A stretch of DNA of 64,000 nt from Actinostola sp. cb2023 (lineage: Eukaryota; Cnidaria; Anthozoa; Actiniaria; Actinostolidae): the NCBI GenBank assembly GCA_033675265.1, contig JAUJYZ010000036.1, positions 1-64,000 of the forward strand, in the 5' to 3' direction. Under the pieces are notes generated by a model. That model made no database searches. It was given only the letters and a program-made list of their open reading frames with translations, and was not told the DNA's origin. Positions within the stretch are counted from its first letter, which is position 1. Each line of letters starts with the position of its first letter. Shown here piece after piece: positions 11,573-22,138 of this stretch. A program made the position numbers and the translations under genes.

Positions 11573-11664
11573 ACAACTAAGTGATCTATGATCAAAATCT
11601 AAATTCTCCTTGAGATTATTTGATTTTCAAAGGAGAATTTGGGTTTTGATCACAAGTCACTTAC
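11573..11664. mobile_element. ~90-bp hairpin element (left arm)
   Basis: AAGTGATCTATGATCAAAAT at one end and the inverted ATTTGGGTTTTGATCACAAG at the other, with TTCTCCTT/AAGGAGAA inside. The same hairpin family recurs outside the palindrome at 36,436-36,509, so it is mobile. Mirrored at 19,313-19,404. Confidence 0.7.
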
Positions 11665-12316
11665 CGTATTTTCCGGCGTATTACCCGCGGGTTATCTGTT
11701 GATTTATCCATTATTCAAGCAAGGTGCGGGTAATTAGTCAGGGAGCATGTGTAATCCCGTGGGAATTTTGTGCTGAAAGCAAGCCACCTATCTAGATGTG
11801 TTAAGGGGACCCTATGGAACAAGAAACATGTTGTCGGCAATTTTGTAACTCGTACCGACGGCCGCTACGGAAGTTTTAAAATGTGACGTATATGGCCCAG
11901 CATGGAAACGAGGCTGGGCCATAAAATGCGATATAACCATCGTTAATGGCAACAAATCGTTACCGAAATTACTCATACTTTACATATAAGTGTATCTGAC
12001 ACAACTAAGAAACTTTTAAGTAATAAAGCTGGTCACGTGACCATGACAGCATGGAAACGAGGCTGGACCATAAAATGACATAACTTATTTTGAATTGCGT
12101 AAAATCTATCCAAATTCACCCAAGTCAATGAAATGAGTGTGATTGTTACATTACCAGGCCTCGTCCGTGATACAGGTGGTCACGTGATTAGCATGGGAAC
12201 GAGGCTAAGGTACAGACTGTTTCGCCATGTATGTGGATTTCATCAAAAAATGATATCACATCATTTCATAGCGTACGACCATTGTCGAATCTTTGTCGTG
12301 TCCTTTTTTACAGAAA

Positions 12317-15077
12317 CTTAGACAAATATATCCATTGAGGAACGTACAGTGAAACATGGTGCCATCCGAGGAAAACATTGATCATGTCACTATAGAGAAC
12401 GCGTACTGCCCGACAACTTCCTTGGTGTCAATCGATCTCTGGGCGTGACTTGCGCGCAGAACATGACCCGCACAAAATGGGAGTGATCTTCCTTGAGGTC
12501 AATCATTTTGTCATTGGCTATCACTTGTAGAGTCTTCCCCGTAGTGTTCCATGTAAGAAGCGCTTGCGTTTTTTTTATTGGGGACCAGATGCTGCATTTT
12601 CTCGAGTGGATCCTGTCTTTTACAAAGTGACCAAACAACTCGTTTCCAATAGTATTTGGCTCTTTCCTCAGAGAATGGATTCGTGAAGCTTCGGATGCTG
12701 GTGACCAACTTCTAAATGTTCTTCTCCAGTGGTACAACCTTACAGCAGTAGTAAGGTGGTGATGATGTGTCGGTGTCTTAGATGAAGTACCCGCCAGCTG
12801 TTTTGCTTTCTCTGCTAGATTTGCAAGCTCGGGAGCAATCAGCAAGTACTATGTACTATTGGTGCTGGCGTTGGAGTTAACCAACTAAAGTACCCCTCCT
12901 TGAAACCTTCATTGACCGGTTGATGTGTTTCAGAGGCATTATCTGCACCAATTGCACATAGTTCTTAATCACAACCCAGTTTCCTTGCCGAAACTCCTCA
13001 TAAATCTCTGGATGCGTTTCAATTAACATCTGCATCTCTGCTAAGTAGACGGGAATCATACGGGCATAGTTCAGCCTGTTGCGTGTGAAAAAGTACTTGG
13101 TGAATATACCTCAAGAGCTTCTCGATTCGAATTGAACCGCTCGGATAAATGATATCATATATTATTATTATTGACAATCCTCGTGTACTGACTCGCAACC
13201 TTAATCAATGGAATATTGTCTTTGGCTAGCATCAAATACCTTCATTCTCTCCACGATATGGCATGACCTTTTCTCAGTACTCATTCCTTGGAACCATCGG
13301 TGCAAACATCAACAAGCTCAAGACTTTGCCAACTGCTCAAGACACTGCAGTACGAATTCGGATCTTGCTGGAAAAAAAAAAGATTCCTGATACATTACGA
13401 ACAGTGTCTGTAGGGTAATCAGGTGAGCGGTCTGCCCTCTCTTTACGTGGTTACCATCAATGATTTGTTTGACCGTTGTTGGACCGTACAGTTCCGATTC
13501 TATCCAGCACAAGTCAGTCCAGTCCACTGTTTTCATTGAACGTTCCGATTGATCGTAGTTGGGCCATCACTATATACAGTTCGCTGGGATGGAGTATAAA
13601 ATGATTTGGATCCTGTGGCGAGCCATTTGCAGCTTCTTTGCCAGTTTGTAGAGCCCTGTGTCAAGTGAAATGACTGTCTTCCTACTAAGTCGGATCTACC
13701 ACCTTTGTCTTGATCTTCTGGGCCTGCATTAGAACTGTCAGTAAGGTCTGCCATTCGTTTAGATTATATTTATATTTATTTGGAATTAACGTTCTATTAC
13801 AAAGATGAATATTCCATTGACCTGCAAATAGTGTGCTGGTGCAGTAATCAGAGGTGGTGCTCCTACTCGTGTGACAGGCATTGCATTACTGATCAGTGAG
13901 TTGTATCCAGACCACACCAGGATACCTGTACTCTTTGCAGACTGATTCTCCAACTGCCCTAGAGTGCTCATGATATTCGTCTGTGTTCCTGTCACTACCG
14001 TGTTGTCAATTGGAGTTCTGGTCAAACTACGCCCGAGAAGCCATGCCAAATATTGCATCCTGACTCTTACCGGAAGTTCATTCTCAGCAAACAGACCAAA
14101 CCATGGGTAAACAGGACTGAAGGGCTTTGAAGGAGGCATAGGACATTCCAGGAGGCTTGTAATTGACTCAGGAAGCTCTCTAATTGAGCGACTCTGGTCT
14201 GGGTTATCGACGTTCAAGTCTGGTTTCTTGTCTTCAGGGACACTCCTTTGGTATATAGCCATTGCTGTTCCATGGAAGGTGTGTTTCCGGTCAGGAGTCA
14301 GTGTCTTCAGTTAAGTTCGCATTGTCGAACGAAAAAAAAAAGAAGATATGCCTGCCCTCCACTATGTCTGGAGGTATATACAGCTAATTCAAAAAAACGT
14401 TGTCCTATAGGTTTTGTTGCATATTGCATTTTGCATTCCCAGACCGAAGTGCATTAAGCATGGAAATGGATGCGTGTTCTTCTATTTTGGGGTTCCAAAA
14501 CCCACAAATAAATATCAGGGAAGCCCTGACAGTCAACTGACCATGATCTCAGTTTCGGCAACGCAACGCAAACAAACACATGTATTGATCAGTCCATAAT
14601 GCACTTCGGTCTGGAAATGCAATATGCAACAAAACCTAGGACGTTTTTTTGAATTAGCTGTAAACAACATATCATTCTGAACCATAAGCTTGAGAACACT
14701 TGATTCCGGATCTGCACCTATAGCTCTGAGGATTTTGTTTTTATCAGCCAACATCCCAAAACCGTGCAGCATATTTATCAACGCTTTACTTTGGACTGCC
14801 TTGTGGACAGCTAGGCCAACAGCCAACTGTTGTGGCATTTCAGCTGTCGACCACCTAAGAGTTTCTGACTTGTTCTTTATTTGTCGTACTTTGAGCAAGA
14901 CACATTTTGCGCTTATGTACCTCATCAGACTTCTTTTCAGCTGAAAGTTGTTTGGACCTTATTGTATGACCCACCTAAAGAAGCTGTACAGTTCCGTTGG
15001 CAAATTATGATTGGAAATGTTTTCTAGAGACCCAGTAAACTTCCACTTCTTACAGTTGAGAAACCACTAAATCAGCC
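12317..15077 (-). pseudogene. Broken gene of an uncharacterised high-copy metazoan family (left-arm copy)
   Basis: Near-identical mirror of the plus-strand pseudogene at 15,900-18,660, where the segments are described in order. Open stretches in this copy are 14,533-14,925, 13,786-14,262, 13,533-13,754, 13,318-13,536, 12,877-13,059 and 12,390-12,845. It is interrupted by the same MITE (14,381-14,660), and frames shift at poly-A/T runs, for example near 12,570 and 13,370, where the run length differs from the other arm. The gene is non-functional in both arms. Confidence 0.7.
14381..14660. mobile_element. TA-flanked MITE inside the pseudogene (left arm)
   Basis: TIRs CAGCTAATTCAAAAAAACG and its inverse, flanked by TA on both sides, as expected for Tc1/mariner-type insertions. 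It splits the coding frame of the host pseudogene. Mirrored at 16,317-16,595. Confidence 0.75.
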
Positions 15078-15340
15078 CCGCTTTCACGTATTATCAGTTG
15101 ATCACGTGACTCCCCTAAACCAATATGATGTACCCGATCGCAGTCTAGAATGTACAACTTACGGCCTGGTAGTGTAACAATCACATATGTCATTGATTTG
15201 GATAAATTTTATGCAATTCAAAATAAGTTATAGGGCATTTTATGGTCCAGCCTCGTTTCCATGTTGTCATGGTCACGTGACCAGCTTTATTACTTAAAAG
15301 TTTCTTAGTTGTGTCAGATACACTTATATGTAAAGTATGA

Positions 15341-15636
15341 GTAATTTCAGTAACGATTTGTTGCCATTAACGATGGTTATATCGCATTTTATGGACCAGC
15401 CTCGTTTCCATGTTGGGCCATATACGTCACATTTTAAACCTTCCGTAGCGGCCGTCGGTACGAGTTACAAAATTGCCGACAACATGTTTCTTGTTCCTTA
15501 GTGTCCCCTTAACACATCTAGATAGGTGGCTTGCTTTCAGCACAAAATTCCCACGGGACTTTCTTTTACGACATTTGCTCCCTGACTAAATAGACCGGTG
15601 CGGGTAATGGACTGATTTGTTTGTCATTGTATTTTT
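15341..15636. other. Asymmetric spacer at centre of the giant palindrome
   Basis: This 296-bp stretch separates the arms. Identity stops after the left-arm TATGA at 15,340 and restarts at TCATA from 15,637. Bases 15,341-15,588 are the outer part of the right TIR of the left-arm transposon. The remaining 48 bp are T/G-rich and include GGTGCGGGTAAT (15,597-15,608), which also abuts the other end of that transposon (11,723-11,734). The spacer therefore belongs to the left-arm element, and the right-arm copy lacks this piece. Confidence 0.9.
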
Positions 15637-15899
15637 TCATACTTTACATATAAGTGTATCTGACACAACTAAGAAACTTTTAAGTAATAAAGCTGGTCAC
15701 GTGACCATGACAACATGGAAACGAGGCTGGACCATAAAATGCCCTATAACTTATTTTGAATTGCATAAAATTTATCCAAATCAATGACATATGTGATTGT
15801 TACACTACCAGGCCGTAAGTTGTACATTCTAGACTGCGATCGGGTACATCATATTGGTTTAGGGGAGTCACGTGATCAACTGATAATACGTGAAAGCGG

Positions 15900-18660
15900 G
15901 GCTGATTTAGTGGTTTCTCAACTGTAAGAAGTGGAAGTTTACTGGGTCTCTAGAAAACATTTCCAATCATAATTTGCCAACGGAACTGTACAGCTTCTTT
16001 AGGTGGGTCATACAATAAGGTCCAAACAACTTTCAGCTGAAAAGAAGTCTGATGAGGTACATAAGCGCAAAATGTGTCTTGCTCAAAGTACGACAAATAA
16101 AGAACAAGTCAGAAACTCTTAGGTGGTCGACAGCTGAAATGCCACAACAGTTGGCTGTTGGCCTAGCTGTCCACAAGGCAGTCCAAAGTAAAGCGTTGAT
16201 AAATATGCTGCACGGTTTTGGGATGTTGGCTGATAAAAACAAAATCCTCAGAGCTATAGGTGCAGATCCGGAATCAAGTGTTCTCAAGCTTATGGTTCAG
16301 AATGATATGTTGTTTACAGCTAATTCAAAAAACGTCCTAGGTTTTGTTGCATATTGCATTTCCAGACCGAAGTGCATTATGGACTGATCAATACATGTGT
16401 TTGTTTGCGTTGCGTTGCCGAAACTGAGATCATGGTCAGTTGACTGTCAGGGCTTCCCTGATATTTATTTGTGGGTTTTGGAACCCCAAAATAGAAGAAC
16501 ACGCATCCATTTCCATGCTTAATGCACTTCGGTCTGGGAATGCAAAATGCAATATGCAACAAAACCTATAGGACAACGTTTTTTTGAATTAGCTGTATAT
16601 ACCTCCAGACATAGTGGAGGGCAGGCATATCTTCTTTTTTTTTTCGTTCGACAATGCGAACTTAACTGAAGACACTGACTCCTGACCGGAAACACACCTT
16701 CCATGGAACAGCAATGGCTATATACCAAAGGAGTGTCCCTGAAGACAAGAAACCAGACTTGAACGTCGATAACCCAGACCAGAGTCGCTCAATTAGAGAG
16801 CTTCCTGAGTCAATTACAAGCCTCCTGGAATGTCCTATGCCTCCTTCAAAGCCCTTCAGTCCTGTTTACCCATGGTTTGGTCTGTTTGCTGAGAATGAAC
16901 TTCCGGTAAGAGTCAGGATGCAATATTTGGCATGGCTTCTCGGGCGTAGTTTGACCAGAACTCCAATTGACAACACGGTAGTGACAGGAACACAGACGAA
17001 TATCATGAGCACTCTAGGGCAGTTGGAGAATCAGTCTGCAAAGAGTACAGGTATCCTGGTGTGGTCTGGATACAACTCACTGATCAGTAATGCAATGCCT
17101 GTCACACGAGTAGGAGCACCACCTCTGATTACTGCACCAGCACACTATTTGCAGGTCAATGGAATATTCATCTTTGTAATAGAACGTTAATTCCAAATAA
17201 ATATAAATATAATCTAAACGAATGGCAGACCTTACTGACAGTTCTAATGCAGGCCCAGAAGATCAAGACAAAGGTGGTAGATCCGACTTAGTAGGAAGAC
17301 AGTCATTTCACTTGACACAGGGCTCTACAAACTGGCAAAGAAGCTGCAAATGGCTCGCCACAGGATCCAAATCATTTTATACTCCATCCCAGCGAACTGT
17401 ATATAGTGATGGCCCAACTACGATCAATCGGAACGTTCAATGAAAACAGTGGACTGGACTGACTTGTGCTGGATAGAATCGGAACTGTACGGTCCAACAA
17501 CGGTCAAACAAATCATTGATGGTAACCACGTAAAGAGAGGGCAGACCGCTCACCTGATTACCCTACAGACACTGTTCGTAATGTATCAGGAATCTTTTTT
17601 TTTTTCCAGCAAGATCCGAATTCGTACTGCAGTGTCTTGAGCAGTTGGCAAAGTCTTGAGCTTGTTGATGTTTGCACCGATGGTTCCAAGGAATGAGTAC
17701 TGAGAAAAGGTCATGCCATATCGTGGAGAGAATGAAGGTATTTGATGCTAGCCAAAGACAATATTCCATTGATTAAGGTTGCGAGTCAGTACACGAGGAT
17801 TGTCAATAATAATAATATATGATATCATTTATCCGAGCGGTTCAATTCGAATCGAGAAGCTCTTGAGGTATATTCACCAAGTACTTTTTCACACGCAACA
17901 GGCTGAACTATGCCCGTATGATTCCCGTCTACTTAGCAGAGATGCAGATGTTAATTGAAACGCATCCAGAGATTTATGAGGAGTTTCGGCAAGGAAACTG
18001 GGTTGTGATTAAGAACTATGTGCAATTGGTGCAGATAATGCCTCTGAAACACATCAACCGGTCAATGAAGGTTTCAAGGAGGGGTACTTTAGTTGGTTAA
18101 CTCCAACGCCAGCACCAATAGTACATAGTACTTGCTGATTGCTCCCGAGCTTGCAAATCTAGCAGAGAAAGCAAAACAGCTGGCGGGTACTTCATCTAAG
18201 ACACCGACACATCATCACCACCTTACTACTGCTGTAAGGTTGTACCACTGGAGAAGAACATTTAGAAGTTGGTCACCAGCATCCGAAGCTTCACGAATCC
18301 ATTCTCTGAGGAAAGAGCCAAATACTATTGGAAACGAGTTGTTTGGTCACTTCGTAAAAGACAGGATCCACTCGAGAAAATGCAGCATCTGGTCCCCAAT
18401 AAAAAAACGCAAGCGCTTCTTACATGGAACACTACGGGGAAGACTCTACAAGTGATAGCCAATGACAAAATGATTGACCTCAAGGAAGATCACTCCCATT
18501 TTGTGCGGGTCATGTTCTGCGCGCAAGTCACGCCCAGAGATCGATTGACACCAAGGAAGTTGTCGGGCAGTACGCGTTCTCTATAGTGACATGATCAATG
18601 TTTTCCTCGGATGGCACCATGTTTCACTGTACGTTCCTCAATGGATATATTTGTCTAAGT
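15900..18660 (+). pseudogene. Broken gene of an uncharacterised high-copy metazoan family (right-arm copy)
   Basis: Reading 5-prime to 3-prime through shifting frames: LPTELYSFFRWVIQ (from ~15,970), AEKKSDEVHKRKM (~16,035), MPQQLAVGLAVHKAV and INMLHGFGMLADKN (16,139-16,235), then after the MITE a DNAN.TEDT segment and MAIYQRSVPED (16,714), MAQLRSIGTF (~17,410), TDLCWIESELYGPTTVKQII (17,458), MPVYLAEMQML-like and HINRSMKVS (17,912-18,085), LIAPELANLAEKAKQ and TPTHHHHLTTAVRL (18,135-18,245), and finally a VVGQYAFSIV segment with SMFSSDGTMFHC (18,555-18,635). This order of blocks matches predicted proteins I know as an unannotated, highly repeated family in cnidarians and other animals; no function is established. 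Several frameshifts and stops, plus a MITE, make it a pseudogene. The usual long N-terminal part is not visible. Confidence 0.7.
16317..16595. mobile_element. TA-flanked MITE inside the pseudogene (right arm)
   Basis: 279-bp element with ends CAGCTAATTCAAAAAACG and its inverse, about 65 bp of inverted similarity, TA on both sides (16,315-16,316 and 16,596-16,597). Removing it rejoins the reading ..NDMLF to IPPDIVEGRHIF, which shows it inserted into a formerly open gene. Confidence 0.78.
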
Positions 18661-19312
18661 TTCTGTAAAAAAGGACACGACAAAGATTCGACAATGGTCG
18701 TACGCTATGAAATGATGTGATATCATTTTTTGATGAAATCCACATACATGGCGAAACAGTGTCTGTACCTTAGCCTCGTTCCCATGCTAATCACGTGACC
18801 ACCTGTATCACGGACGAGGCCTGGTAATGTAACAATCACACATTTCATTGACTTGGGTGAATTTGGATAGATTTTACGCAATTCAAAATAAGTTATGTCA
18901 TTTTATGGTCCAGCCTCGTTTCCATGCTGTCATGGTCACGTGACCAGCTTTATTACTTAAAAGTTTCTTAGTTGTGTCAGATACACTTATATGTAAAGTA
19001 TGAGTAATTTCGGTAACGATTTGTTGCCATTAACGATGGTTATATCGCATTTTATGGCCCAGCCTCGTTTCCATGCTGGGCCATATACGTCACATTTTAA
19101 AACTTCCGTAGCGGCCGTCGGTACGAGTTACAAAATTGCCGACAACATGTTTCTTGTTCCATAGGGTCCCCTTAACACATCTAGATAGGTGGCTTGCTTT
19201 CAGCACAAAATTCCCACGGGATTACACATGCTCCCTGACTAATTACCCGCACCTTGCTTGAATAATGGATAAATCAACAGATAACCCGCGGGTAATACGC
19301 CGGAAAATACGG

Positions 19313-19404
19313 TAAGTGACTTGTGATCAAAACCCAAATTCTCCTTTGAAAATCAAATAATCTCAAGGAGAATTTAGATTTTGATCATAGATCACTTAGT
19401 TGTT
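19313..19404. mobile_element. ~90-bp hairpin element (right arm)
   Basis: Mirror copy of 11,573-11,664. Confidence 0.7.
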
Positions 19405-19610
19405 CTTGCAGTGAGCCCTTCAATTTTCAAAATAACCGTAACAATTCAATGATATACATGAATGGATTCGCCGATCCACCAATCCAGTAAGTCAAAGGGT
19501 TTAGAGATCTTTAGAACTTAGAACAAAGTGATTGATACACGTAGTGAAGAGAAAAATCATCAGTTGTGAGGTTCTTATAATGTACACCGGGGTAAACCCA
19601 AGCAACTCAC

Positions 19611-21893
19611 CTTATTTTCAGGAACAGAGGGAAGCTTTCAGCACAGATAATTGCATTTTCAAGTTTGTCAAGCTGTCAAGAAATTGAAGTGGACTTTAAT
19701 GGAGAAAACATGTGTGTTTTTTAGACCAAATAGGATACTTGCACTAAGAGGTCACGTGACCCCAACTCCTTAAATCGAACAGCAGTGTCAAAATGAACTC
19801 CAGAAATGAAAAGAGCAGCTTGAAATTAGTAAAAGGGCAAAGTTTGAGCTCATGTCTGACACAGGAGAAATGACATTAAAAATAAAATTGAACGTTTTCT
19901 AAGATTTTGTTTGGAAAATGCATTGGATGGCAAGAGCTTGCAATCCAGCACATTTTCCTACATGTATACGTCGAGTAATTTCTCCTGTGTCAGACATTGT
20001 GAGCTCAAACTTCACCCTTTTACTAATTTCGAGCTGCTCTTTTCATTTGACACTGCTGTTTGATTTAAGGGGGTTGGGGTCACGTGACCTTTTAGTGCAA
20101 GTTGCCTATTATCCCTCAACATCAACTAGGTAAATTAAAACCTTTAACTACGTAACATAGTTATGCCCTTACAGTAATTATTAATCTAGGACTGCATGTA
20201 GCCACTGCTGTGAAGCCAAGAATACAATGAATAGACAACTGAGTTAAAGGGGGACTAGTACGTAAATCGTTCCAAGTTCAAGATTTAGCTGAAACTTCAC
20301 TGAAGTAATCTCAAAGACCCATACAATCACTGGTAAAAATACTTCCAAATGAAGCCAGCACTCGTTGACCAGCACTCGTTGTGTTGTTTTCGTTTCAATT
20401 ACACACGGACATGCACCAATAGTTTTGAAATCACGACATTTCATCAACTCGGTAGATTGCACTGAGGACCATTTTGTATCTTGTATTTATTGACCGGACC
20501 TGATGCTTTTTAGATCTTTTTACTCGAAACACGTATTCCCATATGCCATGTGCATCCTTCGTACCAAAAATACTTATAGTAAGTGGAAATTTAAATTTTC
20601 AAACTATTTACACACACTGTAAGCTCTTTCCAAACGGTTTAACTTATCATTAGTGTAAACGCCAATGACTCAGACAAAGCCGGTTAATACGGTAAGTAAT
20701 AATGCGTGACATTCACTAATCGTAAGTGAAAACGACCAGATTACACTCACGGTAGTCAACATGTCGTTTAAATATAATCAGGTCGGAATGATTTACGCAA
20801 GTGTTATATGAGAACTTGAGCCCGTGGGCTTTCAGAACTGTCAAGATTTCCATGGAAACCCCTTATATGGAATTGAAATTTCCTACGGTATGATTAGGTC
20901 CAGAAAATCGCTAAAAAACTCAAAATAGCTCAGGAGCGAATGGGTTAATGAAAATGGCTATGACTGACTGAGCTTCAAATGCTAACTTCATTTGCCGATT
21001 AACACGCTTTATCAAATAAAGTGAAAGTGAACATTTTGGTTGTCTGGGCCATTTTTGCATGATCTGGCCCATAGATAATTCAAGAAATATTGTTCCAAAA
21101 AGCACTTTATTTGTAACATCTAAACAATGTATTAACAGTAAATACATACCCTAGACCCCACCCCACTAGACTATAAGTAATGGTAATAGAACTGAGTGGA
21201 GTGCAATTTGGTCTGAAATCATACGAGTGATTACAAAATTGCACGACCGCATATTATGTAATTATTATTGTCAGACTTACAGTATTAATTTTGTCCATCA
21301 TTCTCAAAGCTTTCTCTGTTTCCTCACTGTCTTCTTTGGACAACTAGAGATGACGAAGCACATAGCATTATTAGGGGTGTCGAATGGTCCCGCAAAAAGG
21401 CTCGCAAAATTTCGGTCGAGTAATAATGCAAGTTGAGTTGACGTCAAGTGTTCTTACCATATACATAACTGTTTTATTGAAAGCCTCTTCAATGATATCA
21501 ACAACTTCCATACACTCAGGTATCTGAACAGATGGGTCACAGTTCCTATATTATGTACAATATAGCATTAGCACCCCTTCTCTTGTTTATGGCTTTGATA
21601 TATAGTACATGCATGTAGAAAGTTTTATTCAATGGGGGGAAATAATACAATCAATTACAAAAAAATAATAAATAAATAAATAAATAAAAATTCAATGAAG
21701 CAATGAGCTCTTTAACCCATCTTTGTTTTTGCACATACAAAATCATAATTTGTGCAAAGGGTCTATTATAATAATTATACATTTATAATAGCACCTATAC
21801 AGATCAGCTCTAGGGTCTACATACAGTGTACAGCATTTATTTCACTTACATTTTGTTTGATAACAACCTGCATTCATGTGCCCAATTAATCCA
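19611..21893 (-). CDS. Four internal exons of an unidentified multi-exon gene (right arm)
   Basis: Mirror copy of the left-arm exons, in coding order: 21,850-21,893, 21,458-21,545, 21,281-21,343 and 19,611-19,672, all with AG/GT borders intact and the same open reading frame (CMEVVDIIEEAFNK, KALRMMDKINT, ENAIICAESFPLF). Preservation of frame and splice sites in both arms suggests either recent duplication or retained function. The gene is unidentified, and neighbouring exons are not visible in the window. Confidence 0.6.
19736..20108. mobile_element. ~370-bp MITE with CACGTG core (right arm)
   Basis: Mirror copy of 10,869-11,241; inverted ends CTTGCACTAAGAGGTCACGTG and CACGTGACCTTTTAGTGCAAG. 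Confidence 0.75.
20828..20946 (+). repeat. Dispersed repeat copy
   Basis: TCAAGATTTCCATGGAAACC ... GGTCCAGAAAATCGCTAAAA ... GGGTTAA, the same family as 30,930-31,050. Confidence 0.7.
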
Positions 21894-22138
21894 CTGTAAA
21901 TACAAATAATTAATGAGTAAATTAATTAATTAACATGTTGACTTATACATATAGTACCGCCTAGAATTACTGCAACATTTCCTGCGTGCAAACCATGTCC
22001 ATTACATGCAATGCGCCATGCCCGCAAAAAAAGATTTTTCTACTGTATGTATAGTAAAGTTACAAAACATGGTTTTGGGCGATCGCAGCGATCATATGGA
22101 AACCAGCTTTGTGGATGTGGATGAATATCAATAAACAT

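Larger units (their letters stand above)
1..15340 (+). repeat. Left arm of ~31-kb inverted repeat
   Basis: This arm reads as the reverse complement of 15,637-30,977. Paired landmarks sum to about 30,976 near the centre (9,540 with 21,436; 12,390 with 18,586; 13,786 with 17,190), to 30,847-30,867 between about 1.7 and 8.7 kb, and back to about 30,977 at base 1. The shifts mark indels of roughly 115-129 bp between the arms. Near the centre the two copies differ only by scattered SNPs and homopolymer lengths. The arm is cut by the window start, so its true outer end is unknown. Confidence 0.97.
11735..15588 (-). mobile_element. DNA transposon with ~425-bp TIRs, left-arm copy (complete ends)
   Basis: TIRs lie at 11,735-12,158 and 15,163-15,588, starting TAGTCAGGGAGCA and ending TGCTCCCTGACTA. 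Each holds GGTCACGTGACC and CCTCGTTTCCATG motifs. Between them, and filling almost all the interior, is one broken gene on the minus strand. The 12-mer GGTGCGGGTAAT directly abuts the left TIR and recurs 8 bp beyond the right TIR in the same orientation, a possible remnant of target duplication. I cannot assign the superfamily. TIR length, the absence of an LTR and a single long internal gene all point to a DNA transposon. Confidence 0.75.
15637..19241 (+). mobile_element. DNA transposon with long TIRs, right-arm copy (inner TIR truncated)
   Basis: The outer TIR is complete (18,819-19,241, ending TGCTCCCTGACTA). The inner TIR begins abruptly at 15,637 and covers only about 175 bp; the outermost ~248 bp present in the left-arm copy are missing. 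The junction of the giant palindrome therefore lies inside this TIR. Confidence 0.75.

Noticed and set aside
12390..12845. Separate genes for each open stretch inside the long-TIR transposon
   Set aside because: The stretches run in one direction and in the right order for a single larger protein family, separated by frameshifts and a MITE, so they are one pseudogene.
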